Source: Butyrivibrio sp. X503 (GTDB lineage Bacteria; Bacillota; Clostridia; Lachnospirales; Lachnospiraceae). Taken from it: 64,000 nucleotides of DNA. Within the stretch, counting starts at the first letter, position 1; every line of letters starts with the position of its first letter. The notes under the pieces were generated by a model. That model searched no databases. It was not told the DNA's origin and saw nothing but the letters and a program-made list of their open reading frames with translations. The DNA lies in the NCBI RefSeq assembly GCF_003625475.1, contig NZ_RAIQ01000009.1:62001-126000 (forward strand). The letters run 5' to 3'. Position numbers and translations under genes: made by a program. Shown one piece after another: positions 26,206-35,344 of the stretch.

Positions 26206-27367
26206 GCGAACCAGGCTGAGTAATTTAATATTTTATATCGCACTTACGATTGAGCTTGTCCTTATGATCGCGGAAAAGAGCGAGATAAGCTTACATGACT
26301 GTGAGAGCATGGTCTTCAAATGTACCTTTGCGCTGACGGTCCTGGCTGTCATCATAATGAAGCATGGAAAGCGCGAATGGATAGCGATCGGCGTCATTGC
26401 GGCGTTTACATTTATCTGCTGGAGGTTTTTCTCCGGTAAGAATGAGCTTCTTAGATTTTCAATGTTTATGATAGCTGCAAGAGATATAGATCTTAAGAAA
26501 GTGATGAAATATATCTTTTACGTGTCACTTGCGGGCTTTGCGCTGATAGCTCTTTTGTCTGTTGTCGGTGTACTCGGCAACATCTATATGATAACTGACT
26601 ACGGAAGAGATAATGCGCAGGAGCTTAGATACGTATTTGGATTCGGACATCCCAACACGCTCTACGGCTGTGTTTTTGCACTAAGTGCAATGTGGATGTG
26701 GATCTACGGTCAGAAATCGAGAATCATAAGCTGGCTGCTTGCTTTAGCTTTTAATGTAGCAATATGTCTTTTGTCCAAGTCCAAGACCGCACTTGCGATA
26801 TGTATCATCATGTTCGCGACGGGACTTTTGGTTCGATATTGGAATAAGATCGCAGAATGTAGGATAATATATATATTAACAGCACTTGTGACACCGGTAT
26901 TCTGCGTGGCGTTCTCTGTTTGGTCTGCGTGCGTAAGCTACATACCAAGATATCATCAGGAGATGAAGTGCCACAATTTCATTTCGGCGATCGATGAACT
27001 TCTGACAAACAGGATCCATGATCTCTACAGAGGAAATGAGAGGCACGCCGGTGCGATCGAAACCTGGAAGCTTTTCTCTGACAGAATGAGCGAAGAGACT
27101 TTCGACATGGGCTGGGTAAGGCTTTTTTACTGGTATGGAATAATACCGGCCGTTATCATAAGCCTTTTGGTGATCCTGCTTATTTATATCTGCTATAAGA
27201 AAAAAGATGCAATGACATTGGTGATCATCTTATCACTTTCGATCTACACTGTCGTTGAAGCAACATTTGTATCCAGATTTATCGGACGTTTATTTATATT
27301 CCCGATAGCAGCGATCTATCTTTGGGAGTTCTTTTCCCGGGATAAGATAAAAGAAGAACGATCATAA
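26192..27367 (+). CDS. O-antigen polymerase/ligase-like membrane protein (Wzy-type)
   Basis: This 391-residue protein has about ten hydrophobic helices and one larger outer loop (residues about 245-310, with NRIHDLYRGNERHAG). FGFGHPNTLYG and LSKSKTA resemble conserved positions in Wzy/WaaL-type proteins. The best start is a TTG at 26192 with AGAGGA ahead. The next in-frame ATG would remove the first helix. With the Wzx-like flippase it would polymerise repeat units outside the membrane. Wzy proteins are poorly conserved, so the call rests on topology and context. Confidence 0.7.
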   Translation: MSEDKRTRLSNLIFYIALTIELVLMIAEKSEISLHDCESMVFKCTFALTVLAVIIMKHGKREWIAIGVIAAFTFICWRFFSGKNELLRFSMFMIAARDIDLKKVMKYIFYVSLAGFALIALLSVVGVLGNIYMITDYGRDNAQELRYVFGFGHPNTLYGCVFALSAMWMWIYGQKSRIISWLLALAFNVAICLLSKSKTALAICIIMFATGLLVRYWNKIAECRIIYILTALVTPVFCVAFSVWSACVSYIPRYHQEMKCHNFISAIDELLTNRIHDLYRGNERHAGAIETWKLFSDRMSEETFDMGWVRLFYWYGIIPAVIISLLVILLIYICYKKKDAMTLVIILSLSIYTVVEATFVSRFIGRLFIFPIAAIYLWEFFSRDKIKEERS

Positions 27368-27393
27368 GATCGTAGACAGAAAAGGAGCACAAG

Positions 27394-28818
27394 ATGCCTG
27401 ATAAAAACACAAAGAAAATTTTTTACGGACTGGTATTTTTGGCTTTTCTTTCCGTTACCGTTTTTTGCTTTTTAACACCGGCCATGTCCGATGATCTTTT
27501 TTACGGACATACCGTCATGGGAGCCAATAACTTTTTTGATTTATTCGTACAAGAATATGAGCATTACATGACACACACAGGTAGGAGTGTGGCTCATATC
27601 ATACTTAGGATCTTTTTGTATATCGGATCAAAGGGGCTCTTTAACGTCGTTGCCGGAGTCGTGTTTACGATCCAGACACTCCTTATATATGCCAATATCG
27701 ACAACAGGAAAAAGTACGACATCAGAATGTACTCTCTTGTGATCCTGTTTTTGTGGTTTTTTGACGCCACGATGTGTGATTCGGTATTTTGGGAGACGGG
27801 CGCGTGCAATTATCTGTTTACCACAACGATAATGCTTGCGTTTATAACAATTTACAGGAAAAAGCTGTTGCTGGGACTTCAGGAAAAACCGATCACTGCT
27901 GTAGGCATGTTCTTTTTGGGACTTATCTCCGGATGGTGCAATGAAAATACATCGGGAGGTGTGATCCTCTTTCTTCTGATACTTCTCTATCTCAAATACA
28001 GAGAAAATAAGAACTTCAGCTTTGTAAAACCATGGATGATCACGGGACTTGTAGGATGTATCATAGGTCTGGGATTTCTTGTGCTTGCGCCCGGTAATTC
28101 AAGCAGGGCAGAGCAAACTGTCGAAAGCGATGCTCATACCGGAATTACTGCAATGGCGGCGAGATTCCTTAAGATCACGATCAATATCGAAGACCATTAT
28201 CTTATTCTTACTTTGATGTTTGCTGTGCTTTTGGTGGTCATCGCTTATATGATGGCTTCTAAGAGTAAGTTTCTTGAGATGACAGGATACATGAGACTTA
28301 TGGGATTTATCGCCCTTGTGACGGTATATGTGCTTGTTGTGGTTCCCAGAACTCCTGAGCTTAGAACGTTCTACGGTGCAAGTATCTTTTTGATGATAGC
28401 TGTACTAAATGGGATCGCAGTTGTAGCTAACACGGTCATGCTTGATGGCAGCGACACGATCCCGCAGGGATTAGTGCAGGCATTTGTTACATCATGTGCT
28501 GTTGTCATGGGTATATTACTTTTATTTACTTATATCAAGCAGGGCGCTAACCTTGCAAGGATCAAAAGAGAGTTTGATGAAAGAGATGCGTATTTCGCAG
28601 AGTGCGCAGAGAGAGGCGAAGAAGACATTACAGCGCCGCTACTTAGACCCGGTTGGGAAAACAGATTTAGTAAGGCTTATGAATCGGATATCTCGGATGT
28701 TCCTTTTGATCCCGAGAATCCTAATGATCCTGTGCGCTGGATCAATAAAGCCTATGAGGACTATTACGAGATCGATACAATAGACGGCGTATCAAGAGAA
28801 GGCTGGGATAAATATTGA
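27394..28818 (+). CDS. Polytopic membrane protein, DUF6056-like
   Basis: The 474-residue protein has about eleven hydrophobic helices. The first extracellular loop has SDDLFYGHTVMGANN and a YMTHTGRSVAH stretch. The next part has MCDSVFWETGACNYLF. This arrangement matches DUF6056 proteins, distantly like GT-C membrane glycosyltransferases, with the acidic SDD just after helix 1 as a possible catalytic or metal site. The last 80 residues are a hydrophilic acidic tail. It could transfer a lipid-linked sugar outside the membrane. Function not established. Confidence 0.6.
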   Translation: MPDKNTKKIFYGLVFLAFLSVTVFCFLTPAMSDDLFYGHTVMGANNFFDLFVQEYEHYMTHTGRSVAHIILRIFLYIGSKGLFNVVAGVVFTIQTLLIYANIDNRKKYDIRMYSLVILFLWFFDATMCDSVFWETGACNYLFTTTIMLAFITIYRKKLLLGLQEKPITAVGMFFLGLISGWCNENTSGGVILFLLILLYLKYRENKNFSFVKPWMITGLVGCIIGLGFLVLAPGNSSRAEQTVESDAHTGITAMAARFLKITINIEDHYLILTLMFAVLLVVIAYMMASKSKFLEMTGYMRLMGFIALVTVYVLVVVPRTPELRTFYGASIFLMIAVLNGIAVVANTVMLDGSDTIPQGLVQAFVTSCAVVMGILLLFTYIKQGANLARIKREFDERDAYFAECAERGEEDITAPLLRPGWENRFSKAYESDISDVPFDPENPNDPVRWINKAYEDYYEIDTIDGVSREGWDKY

Positions 28819-29804
28819 CAGATAACAACGAAAAGCTTGTAAGCATAATAATCCCTGTTTATCAGGCAAAAGACACACTGCGTGAGTGTGTCTTATCTTG
28901 TTTGAACCAAAAGGAAGTAAATGCGAGCGAGTTTGAAGTTATTCTTATAGATGACGGTTCTACAGACGGAAGCGATAAAATTTGCGATGAGCTTGCAAGC
29001 GAATACGAGGGCAAGGTTTTTGCTTATCATATAAAAAACGGCGGTGTCTCCAATGCAAGGAATCTTGGCATTGAGAAGGCAACGGGAAGATATATCGCAT
29101 TTGTCGATGCCGATGACAAGGTTCTGGATGAATATCTCGAGAACATGCTGCGTGTCTTAGACGATTCCACTGTTTTGGTAGATGAGATCGGAAGCGACAT
29201 AGGAACAGGCAAGATAAGCGGCTATCAGTACCTGGAGAACTATCTTATAACAGGTAACTCCCACGTCTGGGGTAAGCTCTTTTTACGAAAGGCAATCAGC
29301 GAAGAGAACATCAGATTTAAGGATGGTCTAACGATCGGAGAGGATCTTCTTTTCCTCATGGATATTGCTCTTTCTCAGGCAAAAGAGCATACGATAAAAT
29401 GCATAGACAAAGCGGATTATATTTACACCGACAATGAAAACGGCGCGATGAAGACCGCGTTTAAAGAAAGTTTTTTGGATCAGCTCACCTGCTGGAAGCT
29501 TGCGGAAGAAAGGCTGATAAGCGCAGGTAAATATGTTTCTAGATATGCTCATGTAAGCCTAGGCGTATCGATGGTATTAACGGCGCTTCTCGTTGTCGGA
29601 AAGGTTGCGATGCTGGATGAAAAAGAGCGCGACAATGACCTATCAAGACTTGCGATAGATGAATCCAAGAAACAGATACTTCATGCACTTAAGACAAGAG
29701 GTGTGTTCGCGGGACTTCCGATGGGACATAAGCTCAAGGTGATGATCTTCAGGATCAGCCCGAACCTGTATCTTAAGATGTACGGCAATTTCAAGCGCAG
29801 TTAG
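28815..29804 (+). CDS. Glycosyltransferase, GT2 family (TTG start)
   Basis: The protein has 329 residues from a TTG that overlaps the previous stop by 4 nt. No ATG or GTG is available before the first strand LVSIIIPVYQAKDTLRECVLS. It has DDGSTDGSDKI and AFVDADDK as the nucleotide and metal site, and a later IGEDLLFLMDIAL motif. It is similar in layout to the GT2 protein encoded at 24147. It is likely a cytosolic chain-extension enzyme. Confidence 0.85.
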   Translation: MTDNNEKLVSIIIPVYQAKDTLRECVLSCLNQKEVNASEFEVILIDDGSTDGSDKICDELASEYEGKVFAYHIKNGGVSNARNLGIEKATGRYIAFVDADDKVLDEYLENMLRVLDDSTVLVDEIGSDIGTGKISGYQYLENYLITGNSHVWGKLFLRKAISEENIRFKDGLTIGEDLLFLMDIALSQAKEHTIKCIDKADYIYTDNENGAMKTAFKESFLDQLTCWKLAEERLISAGKYVSRYAHVSLGVSMVLTALLVVGKVAMLDEKERDNDLSRLAIDESKKQILHALKTRGVFAGLPMGHKLKVMIFRISPNLYLKMYGNFKRS

Positions 29805-29859
29805 AGCGTGTTTGATTTGGGGGACTGACTATATTTTAGATGAGGGGTATGGAAAACTT

Positions 29860-31044
29860 ATGGATATAAACGTAAACAGACCGATAATTTTATACATGCA
29901 CGCAGGAAGCGGAAACCATGGCTGCGAAGCTATTGCGAACACTACGGTTAAGATGATCGCAGAAAAGAGAAAGAAGGAAGGCGTTTCAACTAAGCTCCCT
30001 GTTTTTATCGTGACCAATTCCGCAGAGGAAGACAGAAAGTATTCTCTCGGAGAACTTGAAAAAGAGGGCCTTTGCACGATCGTGGAAGAAAACCACATCG
30101 ACAGACATTTTTTTGACCATCTCTTTTACTATGTTTACAGAAAGCTTTCGGGAGATGCGGAGTCTTTTTTACGATACAGATTCAAAGATTTTTCGGTTGC
30201 ATATAATGAGGCGATGGCAAAATGCCGCGGACAGTGGGATGAGACTCACAGACCGCTTGCGGTTTCGATCGGCGGCGATAACTATTGCTACCCTGAGATG
30301 ATAAATGATCTCATCCTTGCTCACAATATCTTTATAGACAGGGGATTTACAACTATCCTATGGGGCTGCTCGATAGAGCCGGAGTCGCTTAATGAAGAGG
30401 AGTTTTTGGATGACATGAAGGCTTTCGATGCTATATTTGCAAGAGAGTCGATCACGTATAATGCGCTTAAGGATGCGGGAATTCCGGATGATGTACTTGT
30501 TCTTAAAGAAGATCCCGCGTTTAAGCTTGATACCAAAGAGCCCAAGGAAAAAGAGGGCTTCATTCCCGGTAAGACCATAGGCATCAATCTAAGTCCCATG
30601 GTTCAGGAGAGGGAGAGTACGCCCGGTATCACAATGAAGAATTACACGAATTTCATTGATCATGTGCTTAAAGAGACTGACCTTAACATCGCGCTTATTC
30701 CTCATGTTGTCTGGCCTTCAAACGACGACAGGAAGCCGCTTTCGGAGCTCTTTTCCCTGTACAAGGATACGGGCAGAGTTGTGATGATCGACGATTGTTC
30801 CGCAGAGGAACTTAAGGGCTACATTTCCAAGTGCTGCTTCTTTATAGGAGCGAGAACGCACAGCACGATCGCGGCGTACAGCAGCAAGGTTCCTACGCTT
30901 GTCATCGGATATTCCGTTAAGAGCAGGGGCATTGCGACAGATCTTTTCGGCACGTACGAAAACTACGTTCTTCCTGTGCAGGAGCTGAAAGAGGAAGATT
31001 CGCTTATAAAGGCTTATGAATTTTTGAAAGAGAGATTGTCATGA
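29860..31044 (+). CDS. Polysaccharide pyruvyl transferase-family protein
   Basis: The protein has 394 residues from the ATG at 29860. An upstream in-frame TTG at 29812 would add 16 residues unlike the family start. The N-terminus ILYMHAGSGNHGCEAI, the central SIGGDNYCYPEM and the late FIGARTHSTIAAYSSKVP block are typical of the PS_pyruv_trans family. Members add ketal-linked pyruvate from phosphoenolpyruvate to a sugar, though some act as glycosyltransferases. A pyruvate ketal would add negative charge to the glycan. Its stop overlaps the next GT11 start by 4 nt. Confidence 0.82.
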   Translation: MDINVNRPIILYMHAGSGNHGCEAIANTTVKMIAEKRKKEGVSTKLPVFIVTNSAEEDRKYSLGELEKEGLCTIVEENHIDRHFFDHLFYYVYRKLSGDAESFLRYRFKDFSVAYNEAMAKCRGQWDETHRPLAVSIGGDNYCYPEMINDLILAHNIFIDRGFTTILWGCSIEPESLNEEEFLDDMKAFDAIFARESITYNALKDAGIPDDVLVLKEDPAFKLDTKEPKEKEGFIPGKTIGINLSPMVQERESTPGITMKNYTNFIDHVLKETDLNIALIPHVVWPSNDDRKPLSELFSLYKDTGRVVMIDDCSAEELKGYISKCCFFIGARTHSTIAAYSSKVPTLVIGYSVKSRGIATDLFGTYENYVLPVQELKEEDSLIKAYEFLKERLS

Positions 31045-31970
31045 TAATCATTCAGATCGCGGGCGGTCTGGGCAACCAGATGCAGCAATATTCTTTATAC
31101 AGAAAGCTTGTTGAGATGGGCAAGGAGGTTAAGCTTGACCTGTCTTGGTTTGCCGAGGACATTCAGAAGAACATGCTTGCAAAAAGAGAATTCGAGCTCT
31201 CTTTATTTGAAGGCCTCCCGTATGAGATCTGCACGGATGAAGAGAGGGAGCGCTTTTTAAAGCAAGGTCTTTTGTCCAAGGTTATAGGAAAGATATTTAA
31301 GAAGCTTGGGATTTGGGAATCAAGTAATCCCAAGGTTTTCGAAGAGAGCAAGATGTATCACGAAGAGATCTTTGATTTCGACGATAAGTACATCACCGGA
31401 TACTTCGCCTGCCAGAAGTACTACGGCGATATTATGCCGGAGCTTAGGAAATTATTTGTTTTTCCAAAGAGTGAGAATGCGGAGCTTGAGAAGAAAAACA
31501 GAGAGCTTGCAGCCAAAATGGATAACGAAAACAGCGTGAGCGTTCATATAAGGCGCGGCGATTATCTCGATCCGTCCAACTTTGCGATACTTGGAAACAT
31601 CGCTACGGACGACTATTATAAAGGCGCGATGGAATATTTTGAAAAGAAATATCCGGACGTTCATTTCTATATTTTTACCAGCGATCATGAGTATGCGCGA
31701 GAGAATTACAGTGACGAGAGTAGGTACACGATCGTTGATTGGAACACAGGAAAAGACAGTATGTATGACCTCATGCTGATGAGTCACTGCAAGGGTAATA
31801 TCTGCGCCAATTCAACCTTCAGCTTCTGGGGTGCAAGGCTAAGCGACAGGCCGGATCATGAAGTGATCCGCACTTTTAAGATGAGAAACAATCAGCCGGT
31901 AACGCCGGAGATTATGCATGATTACTGGAAAGACTGGATATTGATGGACAACAAAGGAAACATAGTTTAA
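31041..31970 (+). CDS. Alpha-1,2-fucosyltransferase-family glycosyltransferase (GT11), third copy
   Basis: The 309-residue protein starts IIIQIAGGLGNQMQQYSLYRK, has SVHIRRGDYLDPSNF as the GDP-sugar motif and ends with NSTFSFWGARLSD. It is a well-conserved GT11 member and, of the other two copies here, looks closer to the one at 19280. Its stop and the next start share one base (TAATG). Confidence 0.88.
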   Translation: MIIIQIAGGLGNQMQQYSLYRKLVEMGKEVKLDLSWFAEDIQKNMLAKREFELSLFEGLPYEICTDEERERFLKQGLLSKVIGKIFKKLGIWESSNPKVFEESKMYHEEIFDFDDKYITGYFACQKYYGDIMPELRKLFVFPKSENAELEKKNRELAAKMDNENSVSVHIRRGDYLDPSNFAILGNIATDDYYKGAMEYFEKKYPDVHFYIFTSDHEYARENYSDESRYTIVDWNTGKDSMYDLMLMSHCKGNICANSTFSFWGARLSDRPDHEVIRTFKMRNNQPVTPEIMHDYWKDWILMDNKGNIV

Positions 31971-33535
31971 TGGGAAGAGTTCAGGCAGCTAAAAAGAATA
32001 TAATGTTCGGTACGGCGGGAAAGATCGCGACTTTGATCTTGCCCTTTATTCTGCGAACTCTTTTTATAGTTGATATGGACAAATATCTCGGTATCAACAA
32101 CTTATATACCGAGATTCTCTCGTTCCTTAATATGGCGGAATTAGGAATCGGAACGGCAATTAATTTCAGCCTCTACGGGCCCGTTGCCAGGGGCGAAAAA
32201 GAAAAGGTGAAGTCCTACATGCAGCTCTATAAGAAGGCGTATTATTACATAGCGCTTGTAGTGACTGTAATCGGACTTGCACTTGTGCCTTTTCTTGATA
32301 AGATCGTTAATCTGCCTGAAGATATGATAATCCCTCATAGGGACATCATTCTCTTTTATCTGATATTTCTTTTTAATACGGTGAGTTCGTATTTTGTAGC
32401 TTATAAATACAGCCTTGCCAATGCAGAGCAAAAGAGCTACATTCAGGAGAATGCATACAACGGAACAAAGATAATCTCTGTAATATTCCAGATCATCGTA
32501 GTGGTTCTCACAAAGAGCTTTTACATGTTCCTTATTACGGATGCGGTAATTCAGCTTATTCAGAAGGTTATTATCTCAAGATATCTGGATAACAAGTATC
32601 CTCTTTTAAAAGAAAAAAATGTAGAGCGGCTCAGCAAGGAAGAGGAAGGCACCATATGGACCAAGACCAAAGCGCTTGTCCTGCATAGGGTCGGGGATGT
32701 CTTCAGACTTCAGACGGATGCCCTTATCATTTCCAAGATAATCGGAACGGACAAGGTCGGATATGTAGGTCAGTACACTATGGTCGTAGGGTCTGTGTCG
32801 GGTGTTGTGGATACGCTGTTTAATTCGATCACTACAAGCTTTGGAAACCTCATCGCAACAGAAAGCAAGGAAAAGCAGTACAGCATGTTCAAGATATACA
32901 GGTTTGTTGCTTCCTGGATTTATGGTTTTGCCGGTGTCGGCTTCATGCTGCTGCTTTCGCCGCTTATTGAGATATGGACCAAGGGCGCCAAAGGCACTAA
33001 ATGGGATCCTGCGTGGGTTCTTACACCGATCGCAGTTTTTCTTTATATAACTGATTTTTATTTTAAGGGCGAGAGAAAGGTTCTCGTTAATTTTAAGACG
33101 GCTGCGGGCGTGTTTGAGCAGGATAAGTACCTTGCGATTATCCAGGGCGTTGTTAATCTTATCCTGTCGATCGGGCTAGCGTATGCATGGCGCGATATCT
33201 CGAGTATCTCAGGTATAGCCGGTGTCTATGTCGGAACGGTTGTGTCGGGACTTATCGCCAATATCACGAAGCCCATAATTATTTACAAGGCATGCTTTGA
33301 CAAAAGCGCTTGGAGCTATTTCTTAGATTCATTCAAATACCTGGCATCTCTGATCGCTGTTATGGCGGCATGTTATGCTATTCAGAGACGCGTTATGCCG
33401 ACTACCAACATTGTAGGATTTGTCGTGATGGTTGTGATCATCACGGTTATATTTAACGGAGTATACCTGCTTCTGTACGGAAGGACAGAGGAGTTTAAGT
33501 ATCTCGTTGGTAAGATCAAGAACAGAAAGGCGTGA
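31970..33535 (+). CDS. Polysaccharide flippase, Wzx/MOP family
   Basis: This 521-residue membrane protein has about twelve to fourteen hydrophobic helices. It starts RVQAAKKNIMFGTAGKIATLILPFILR, with NLYTEILSFLNMAELGIGTAINFSLY, the common N-terminal half of Wzx-type flippases. It should move the lipid-linked repeat unit across the membrane for the Wzy-like polymerase at 26192. It is the last membrane gene of the glycan cluster. An ABC flippase is also present at 20155. Confidence 0.85.
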   Translation: MGRVQAAKKNIMFGTAGKIATLILPFILRTLFIVDMDKYLGINNLYTEILSFLNMAELGIGTAINFSLYGPVARGEKEKVKSYMQLYKKAYYYIALVVTVIGLALVPFLDKIVNLPEDMIIPHRDIILFYLIFLFNTVSSYFVAYKYSLANAEQKSYIQENAYNGTKIISVIFQIIVVVLTKSFYMFLITDAVIQLIQKVIISRYLDNKYPLLKEKNVERLSKEEEGTIWTKTKALVLHRVGDVFRLQTDALIISKIIGTDKVGYVGQYTMVVGSVSGVVDTLFNSITTSFGNLIATESKEKQYSMFKIYRFVASWIYGFAGVGFMLLLSPLIEIWTKGAKGTKWDPAWVLTPIAVFLYITDFYFKGERKVLVNFKTAAGVFEQDKYLAIIQGVVNLILSIGLAYAWRDISSISGIAGVYVGTVVSGLIANITKPIIIYKACFDKSAWSYFLDSFKYLASLIAVMAACYAIQRRVMPTTNIVGFVVMVVIITVIFNGVYLLLYGRTEEFKYLVGKIKNRKA

Positions 33536-33588
33536 GTTTGGCGCCGGTCTGATCAGAAAAATGTGGCGGAAGCCGGAAAGGCGGAGCA

Positions 33589-34899
33589 GTGGAGAATTCA
33601 GCATATTTCGAACTTGTAAAAGTGACTGTGAATCAGCTTGAAAATATCATGAACGTGAGCCTTTCAGACAGGGCAAAAGATACGGTGAAAAAGGCGCTCG
33701 GAAGAAGCGTGCGAACAAAAGATCCGCTGTTTTGGCCCGCTGGAATGCTGATGCTGGGGCTCGTGAGCGCGCTTGAGTATCTTGATGCTGAAAGCGTGGG
33801 TGAGGGCAATGTGGCCGGTGCATCCGACGCAGGGGACCTCGGCGCGGATTCGCCCAAGGCGTATGCCGATTCGGCACGCGGATTGCGTAAGCGGATCGAA
33901 TCCGTAATCGGTAAGCACCTTGATATGTGGCTTTCAAAGTATGGCGCGAAGATTGATTATATCGACGATGCGCTTTCGGGATTTTGCTTTATCAAGATGT
34001 ATGAGAGGACGCGCAACGCCAAGTACAAAGACGCCGCTGACAGACTTGCGGAGTTTATAATTGGCTATCCTAAGGATGCTGCGGGTTCTGTTATCTATAA
34101 TGCTTCAAGAGGTAATAAAAATATATTTGCCGACGGAGTCGGACAAGTAGCGATGTTTGCGGCAGAATACGAGAAAGTGTTCGGAGCAGCTTCAAGCGAA
34201 GGTGTAGAGAGCAGGCACAAGGCCGGACAGAAAAAGCTTGCCGAAGGCATGCGATCCGTCAAGGATAGTCTTTTACAGAATTATTATGATTTCGGAAGAG
34301 ATTCAAAGAGCGGACTTATCTATCACGCATATGAGTTACAGGAAAATGTAAAATACGTGATCGATGGTGTAAATAATGAAGAGCAGCGTAGACATACCGA
34401 ACTCGTCGCGCAGAAGAAGGGCCTTATGTGCTGGGGCAGAGCCTTCGGCTGGCTCATCATGGGAGCCGCAGGCGCTGCAGCGGGGGTAAGCGGTGCAACC
34501 GGACTTGGCTCAGATGACGGCAGAGGAGCAATCGGCGCGGGCGTGTGGTTCAAGGAGCTTGCCTTGAAGGCCGTTGATTATCAGCGTGAAGACGGCGGAT
34601 GGAGCTGGCAGCTTCAGGCAGTTGACGGACACATCGATATGTCCGCTACCGGAATGATCGCATATGCGCTTTCTGTGGGATTAAAGAGTGATATCTTTTC
34701 CGCAGAAGAGCAGACAAAGATAAAGGAAGCAGTACAGAAGGCTTCTGAGTGCATGACCCATCACATCGATGGAGGCGCTGTTCTCGATGCGCTCAGCTCA
34801 TGCGATGACTTTGGCGTTCACTACCAGACCTATGGCAATTACCCTTGGGGACAGGGCGCGGTTCTCGCCGCGATGTCGTTGGCCCCAAAAGATCTGTGA
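33589..34899 (+). CDS. Glycoside hydrolase family 105/88-like protein (unsaturated uronyl hydrolase type)
   Basis: The 436-residue alpha/alpha-barrel-like protein has IDYIDDALSGFCFIKM, FADGVGQVAMFAAEY (the GH105/88 catalytic Asp region), MCWGRAFGWLIMG, DGGWSWQLQAV and YGNYPWGQGAVLAAM. Family enzymes remove unsaturated uronic acids left by polysaccharide lyases. No signal peptide is seen, so it is probably cytosolic. The GTG start is only 2 nt from GGAG; an ATG 20 codons later is the alternative. The segment around residues 62-100 is Gly/Ala-rich and looks like an insert. It may trim or recycle the uronic-acid glycan. Confidence 0.75.
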   Translation: MENSAYFELVKVTVNQLENIMNVSLSDRAKDTVKKALGRSVRTKDPLFWPAGMLMLGLVSALEYLDAESVGEGNVAGASDAGDLGADSPKAYADSARGLRKRIESVIGKHLDMWLSKYGAKIDYIDDALSGFCFIKMYERTRNAKYKDAADRLAEFIIGYPKDAAGSVIYNASRGNKNIFADGVGQVAMFAAEYEKVFGAASSEGVESRHKAGQKKLAEGMRSVKDSLLQNYYDFGRDSKSGLIYHAYELQENVKYVIDGVNNEEQRRHTELVAQKKGLMCWGRAFGWLIMGAAGAAAGVSGATGLGSDDGRGAIGAGVWFKELALKAVDYQREDGGWSWQLQAVDGHIDMSATGMIAYALSVGLKSDIFSAEEQTKIKEAVQKASECMTHHIDGGAVLDALSSCDDFGVHYQTYGNYPWGQGAVLAAMSLAPKDL

Positions 34900-34937
34900 T
34901 AACGGATTTGAATAGCATTTATTGTACGTAATATCGT

Positions 34938-34988
34938 AAATCGGCATGACAAACAAGTTTTTTTGCTTGTAGACATGCCGATTTTTCT
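34938..34988 (+). terminator. Rho-independent terminator at the end of the glycan locus
   Basis: AAATCGGCATG at 34938-34948 pairs with CATGCCGATTT at 34974-34984, with an inner ACAAG/CTTGT stem, followed by TTTTTCTCT. It marks the end of the long + strand cluster. Confidence 0.85.
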
Positions 34989-35257
34989 CTTTAAAAAAAG
35001 AATTGAATAGAAAAAAGCATGCATATTTACATCTTTGGTTTTGATACATGCTTTTATTCTTCTATACGTGATTGAAAAATCGGAAATTCCTCTGAAATCA
35101 ACGTGTCAAAGAAAAGGTTTTCACAAAATACATGCTTGGCTAGCTAATGTAGAGCATGTCAAGTGGCGGATTCTGTTTATATGCATGCCGAAACAAGAAT
35201 AATGTTTTACACAGATAAAGGTTCCTCTTAAATTACATAAGAGAACCATATTGTGAT

Positions 35258-35286
35258 TTGCAATTAGTTAATTTATGTGTTACAAT
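35258..35286 (+). promoter_or_regulatory. Sigma-A promoter of the transglutaminase-like lipoprotein
   Basis: TTGCAA at 35258-35263, a 17-bp spacer, then TACAAT at 35281-35286 preceded by TGT (extended -10). A GGTTCCTCTTA/TAAGAGAACC hairpin lies just upstream at 35220-35247. Confidence 0.75.
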
Positions 35287-35344
35287 TTCGAAATATAAAT
35301 AATAGAATTTAAGAAACAAAAGGGAATAGGAAGGAGACTTATCC

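Larger units (their letters stand above)
34900..35344. other. Intergenic region with terminator, hairpins and CATGC-type repeats
   Basis: No coding potential is visible in these 445 bases. They hold the terminator at 34938-34988 and a second stem (AAAGCATG with CATGCTTT, about 35014-35054). A GGTTCCTCTTA/TAAGAGAACC hairpin lies at 35220-35247 and a promoter at 35258-35286. The word ATGC/GCAT recurs at least seven times between 34943 and 35190. Confidence 0.6.

Noticed and set aside
33647-33937. Long minus-strand open frames inside the GH105-like gene
   Set aside because: They come from a GC-rich stretch of the real gene, are Arg/Pro/Ala-rich with no domain, and have no ribosome site.
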